Shown here one piece after another: positions 5,570-7,753 of a stretch of 7,753 bases of DNA. The notes below the pieces were generated by a model, which saw nothing but the letters and a program-made list of their open reading frames with translations, ran no database searches and was not told where the DNA came from. Both the position numbers and the translations under genes were made by a program. Numbering within the stretch: position 1 is the stretch's first letter; each line of letters begins with the position of its first letter. This DNA is from JANNGC01 sp043757045 (lineage in GTDB: Bacteria; Verrucomicrobiota; Verrucomicrobiia; Limisphaerales; SIBH01): contig JAYVQC010000101.1 of assembly GCA_043757045.1 (NCBI GenBank), positions 1-7,753 of the forward strand. The letters are read 5' to 3'.

Positions 5570-7144
5570 CTACTGCCAGTGCTTCGGCTCGATGTTCGGG
5601 AACAAATTATCCCGGCCCTCAATCCGCAGGAGCCACTCTTCATCAATCTTCGTTTGCGTCAGTTGCTCGTGCAGCGCGATGAATCGGAGCAAATGATCCT
5701 TCACGCGACGCTTGGCGTATTCGGGACTGGTGCCGGTGCGGAGAATGAACGGCCAGTCGCTTGATTGCGCGAGGAGCAATTCGCGCGCGGCCTGCTGGAG
5801 AGCGCGCGCGGTCAGTCCGGTGGGGTTCGGAAATTTTTTCACCAACTCGGTCATGCGCGTGGCCGCAATGTCGAGGTGCGGGAGAATCCATTCGTTGCGC
5901 TCATTGAGCCAGACCTTCCAGTAGCCTTCCTCGCCCCAACTCGACGCGGCGGGCTGCGCGACTTGCTGGGTCGGGTTCTGCTGAAGGTACTCGTGCGGCG
6001 TGGTCAGCTTGACGATCTGCTGATCGAAAACTGTTTTGCGCACGAAGTAGTCGAGGAACTCCGGCCCTTCATACCACCAATGGCCGAACAGTTCGGCGTC
6101 GTAGGGCGAGAGGAGGAGCGGCGGGCGGTCCATGATTTCCGCGAGCCGCGAAATCTGCGTCATGCGCGCTTCGAGAAAATGTTGCGCGTGTTGCGCGGCG
6201 GTTTCAAGCGCGGCGCGGCGGTCATAGACGAGCTTCTCGCCCGCGCCGCCGGTGATGGCGTGATACTTGATGCCCGTGAAAGTCCGCACGCTGTCCGTCG
6301 CGAGATGCGGGCGCACGTAATCGAAGTCGAGGTCGAAGCCGATGTCGCGGTAGAAGTCGCGGTAGCGCGCGTCGCCGGGATAGCCCTCGTGTTTGCTCCA
6401 CACCTGCTTGGCCGAATCGAGGTCGCGCCCGAAGGCCGCCAGCCCGTTCTGCGTGAAGATGGGCGCGAACACGCCGTAGCGCGGGCGCGGCTTGGCGTGC
6501 AGCACGCCGTGCGTGTCGATGATGAACCAGCGAATCTCCGCCTCTTGCAGGACGTGCTCCACGCCATCGACGTAAGCGCACTCGGGCAGCCAGATGCCGC
6601 GCGGGTTGCGCCCGAAACAGTCGCGGTAATGATCGCGCGCGGTCAGGATTTGCCCGCGGATGGACGGCGGGTGCCCGGCCAGCAGCGGCAGCAATCCATG
6701 CGTCGCGGCGGTGGTGATGATCTCCAGCGTGCCCGCATTTTGAAAACCCGCTAACGCACCCACGAGGTCGCGACCGTAATTAAAATACGCGTTGCGCAGC
6801 CGCTGGAATCGCTCGTGATAAAACAACGCCAGCCCGTGATACGCGCGGTCCCAGTAGGTGCGGTGAACTTCCTTCTCGCCCAGTTCAATCAGCCCGTTCA
6901 AATGCCGCACGTAACGGTCTTGCAGCAGCGGGTCGCGCAACATGGCGCAGAGCGTGGGCGAGAGACAGAGCGTGAGCCGGGTATCCATGCCATCGCGCCG
7001 CCAGCCTTCGAGCACTTCGAGCAGCGGGAGGTAGGTCTCGGTCACGGCCTCGAAGAGCCATTCCTCTTCGAGAAATTTTTCGTGCTCCGGATGCCGCACG
7101 AACGGCAGGTGCGCGTGCAGGACGAGGGAAAGGTAGCCTTGCAT
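5570..7144 (-). CDS. GH57-family 1,4-alpha-glucan branching enzyme
   Basis: This is a 524-residue glycoside hydrolase family 57 enzyme that forms alpha-1,6 branches in glycogen by cutting and transferring alpha-1,4 chains in the cytoplasm. The N-terminal HAHLPFVRHPE (10-20) starts the (beta/alpha)7 barrel. GIWLPECAYVDG (183-194) carries the nucleophile E188. LLSPYDAELFGHWWYEGP (344-361) carries the acid/base D349. KYHAITGG (293-300) fits a conserved GH57 block. After about residue 400 comes the helical domain, with SSWGEEGYWKVWLN (401-414) and SSDWPFILRTG (461-471), the signature of the branching subgroup. The length matches characterised Thermus and Thermococcus branching enzymes, which are about 520-560 residues or more. 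I give no gene symbol because the GH13 and GH57 forms share names. The ATG at 7144 lacks a Shine-Dalgarno sequence. No other glycogen genes are in view. Confidence 0.92.
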   Translation of the reverse strand: MQGYLSLVLHAHLPFVRHPEHEKFLEEEWLFEAVTETYLPLLEVLEGWRRDGMDTRLTLCLSPTLCAMLRDPLLQDRYVRHLNGLIELGEKEVHRTYWDRAYHGLALFYHERFQRLRNAYFNYGRDLVGALAGFQNAGTLEIITTAATHGLLPLLAGHPPSIRGQILTARDHYRDCFGRNPRGIWLPECAYVDGVEHVLQEAEIRWFIIDTHGVLHAKPRPRYGVFAPIFTQNGLAAFGRDLDSAKQVWSKHEGYPGDARYRDFYRDIGFDLDFDYVRPHLATDSVRTFTGIKYHAITGGAGEKLVYDRRAALETAAQHAQHFLEARMTQISRLAEIMDRPPLLLSPYDAELFGHWWYEGPEFLDYFVRKTVFDQQIVKLTTPHEYLQQNPTQQVAQPAASSWGEEGYWKVWLNERNEWILPHLDIAATRMTELVKKFPNPTGLTARALQQAARELLLAQSSDWPFILRTGTSPEYAKRRVKDHLLRFIALHEQLTQTKIDEEWLLRIEGRDNLFPNIEPKHWQ

Positions 7145-7336
7145 GAAAATTAGTTGGCGAAGCCGGAGCCGATGGTCGCCGCCACGGCTGCGCGGTCGCC
7201 GTGCGGGTCGGTGCGGGGTTGCACGCTCTGGCTCACGGCGCAGAAATTATGGCTCTCGTCCGGTGATGTCGAGCGCCTAGCGGGCGTCGCCCAGTTTTCG
7301 ATTTTGGATTCACAACGTTTCCCGCACAGTGCGCCC
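7145..7336. other. Divergent intergenic region with coding-like minus-strand tail
   Basis: This is the gap between the branching enzyme and the VOC protein. It is not plain spacer. On the minus strand an open frame runs from an ATG at 7338 to a TAA at 7150-7152, ending five bases before the branching enzyme start. Its last 31 sense codons (7153-7245) have G or C at the third position in 29 cases by hand count, against 21 at the first and 19 at the second, the order expected of coding DNA in this genome. The predicted tail is SQSVQPRTDPHGDRAAVAAT then IGSGFAN. I do not recognise it. Upstream of about 7260 the signal fades (TCGATTTTGGATTCACAACG), so this may be the 3' end of a lost gene, or a short peptide gene. 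It must also hold both promoters. Confidence 0.35.
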
Positions 7337-7744
7337 ATGCCAACACAGTTTTCATTGGAACACATCGGCCTCGCCGCGCAGGACACCACGGCGTTGAAGG
7401 ACTGGTATGTGCGCTCGCTCGGCGCGCGCGTCGTCTTCACGAATGACGAGACGCCGCCCGCTTACATCATTGAACTGCCTGGCGGCGTGTGGGTGGAAAT
7501 TTATCAGGGCAACTACGCCGTGAAAGAAAGCAGCGACAACAAGCTGCAAGGCTGGCGGCATCTGGCATTGAGCGTCGAGTCCATTGAGAACGCGCGGCAT
7601 GAGTTACAGAGTCGCGGCGTGAAGATCACGGAGCCGGTGAAACCAGCGGGTGGCGGCGGACGTGTGCTGTTTTTTCAAGATCCCGAAGGCAATTTGCTGC
7701 ATCTCGTCGAGCGCGCGTCGGACTCGAAGCTGCGGCGGCCTTAG
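7337..7744 (+). CDS. VOC-fold (glyoxalase-like) metalloprotein
   Basis: This is a 135-residue protein of the vicinal oxygen chelate superfamily, whose members bind a metal ion and include glyoxalase I, methylmalonyl-CoA epimerase, fosfomycin-resistance enzymes and dioxygenases. Two beta-alpha-beta-beta-beta modules are visible. The first is SLEHIGLAAQD (6-16) ... PGGVWVEIYQG (48-58). The second is GWRHLALSVE (72-81) ... VLFFQDPEGNLLHLVER (110-126). The four expected metal ligands are all in place: H9, E54, H75 and E125. The metal site therefore looks intact, but the substrate cannot be told. The ATG at 7337 begins just before the first strand. The frame stays open to a TTG at 7154, which would add 61 residues of unnatural composition, so that start is rejected. 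No Shine-Dalgarno sequence is visible. The gene is complete in the window and diverges from the branching enzyme. Confidence 0.9.
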   Translation: MPTQFSLEHIGLAAQDTTALKDWYVRSLGARVVFTNDETPPAYIIELPGGVWVEIYQGNYAVKESSDNKLQGWRHLALSVESIENARHELQSRGVKITEPVKPAGGGGRVLFFQDPEGNLLHLVERASDSKLRRP

Positions 7745-7753
7745 TCGTAGCGG

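Noticed and set aside
4771..5646. A 291-codon minus-strand frame across the branching enzyme end, repeat E, crcB and the SGNH gene
   Set aside because: It overlaps three better-supported genes in another frame, and its product is R/S/P-rich with no domain.
5765..6754. A 329-codon plus-strand frame opposite the branching enzyme
   Set aside because: It is antisense to a GH57 gene with intact catalytic motifs. Its product is rich in R, V, A and H with no recognisable domain, as expected of a shadow frame in GC-rich DNA.
7154..7336. A 61-residue N-terminal extension of the VOC protein from the TTG at 7154
   Set aside because: The added sequence has no fold signature, and the VOC module begins directly after the ATG at 7337. 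The high third-position GC there is better explained by the minus-strand frame.

Overview
The window is high-GC bacterial chromosome that looks like Verrucomicrobiota, probably the Pedosphaera/Limisphaerales side of the phylum. This is inferred from memory of that group: secreted proteins with a WTS...YQVQY...W..LG...RFYR C-terminal module, a GH57 branching enzyme, no Shine-Dalgarno sequences, and many long inverted repeats between genes. No rRNA, tRNA, phage, CRISPR or transposase gene is visible, so the species cannot be fixed.

Layout. 1-1282: a secreted DUF4082-like protein (110-934, minus) flanked by two copies of a hairpin repeat (family A). 1371-1670: a Dabb-domain protein (plus), convergent with a 475-residue cytoplasmic protein of unknown function (1790-3217, minus), with repeat B filling the gap. 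3218-3416: a divergent intergenic region holding AT-rich hairpin C. 3417-3860: a DCC/DUF393 thiol-disulfide oxidoreductase-like protein (plus), convergent with a two-helix membrane protein (3866-4114, minus) whose leader carries repeat D. 4262-7144: three minus-strand genes, in transcription order a GH57 1,4-alpha-glucan branching enzyme, a CrcB fluoride channel and a secreted SGNH hydrolase, with repeat E between the first two. 7337-7744: a VOC-fold (glyoxalase-like) protein (plus), divergent from the branching enzyme.

The genes do not form one pathway. They are ordinary housekeeping or accessory functions (glycogen branching, fluoride export, ester hydrolysis, redox), and I see no defence, secretion or biosynthetic system. 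Only crcB and the SGNH hydrolase are spaced closely enough (55 bp) to suggest co-transcription.

The unusual content is between the genes. Five different long inverted-repeat families occupy most of the intergenic gaps in 7.7 kb. Families B and E have unrelated arms, but both are built from two small hairpins about a 59-60 bp spacer, and the spacers share a core (TGAYGACG, then CTCGAAAAA) at identical offsets. This suggests one element superfamily with interchangeable arms. A coding-like stretch (7150-7260, minus) just upstream of the branching enzyme may be the 3' remnant of a lost gene.
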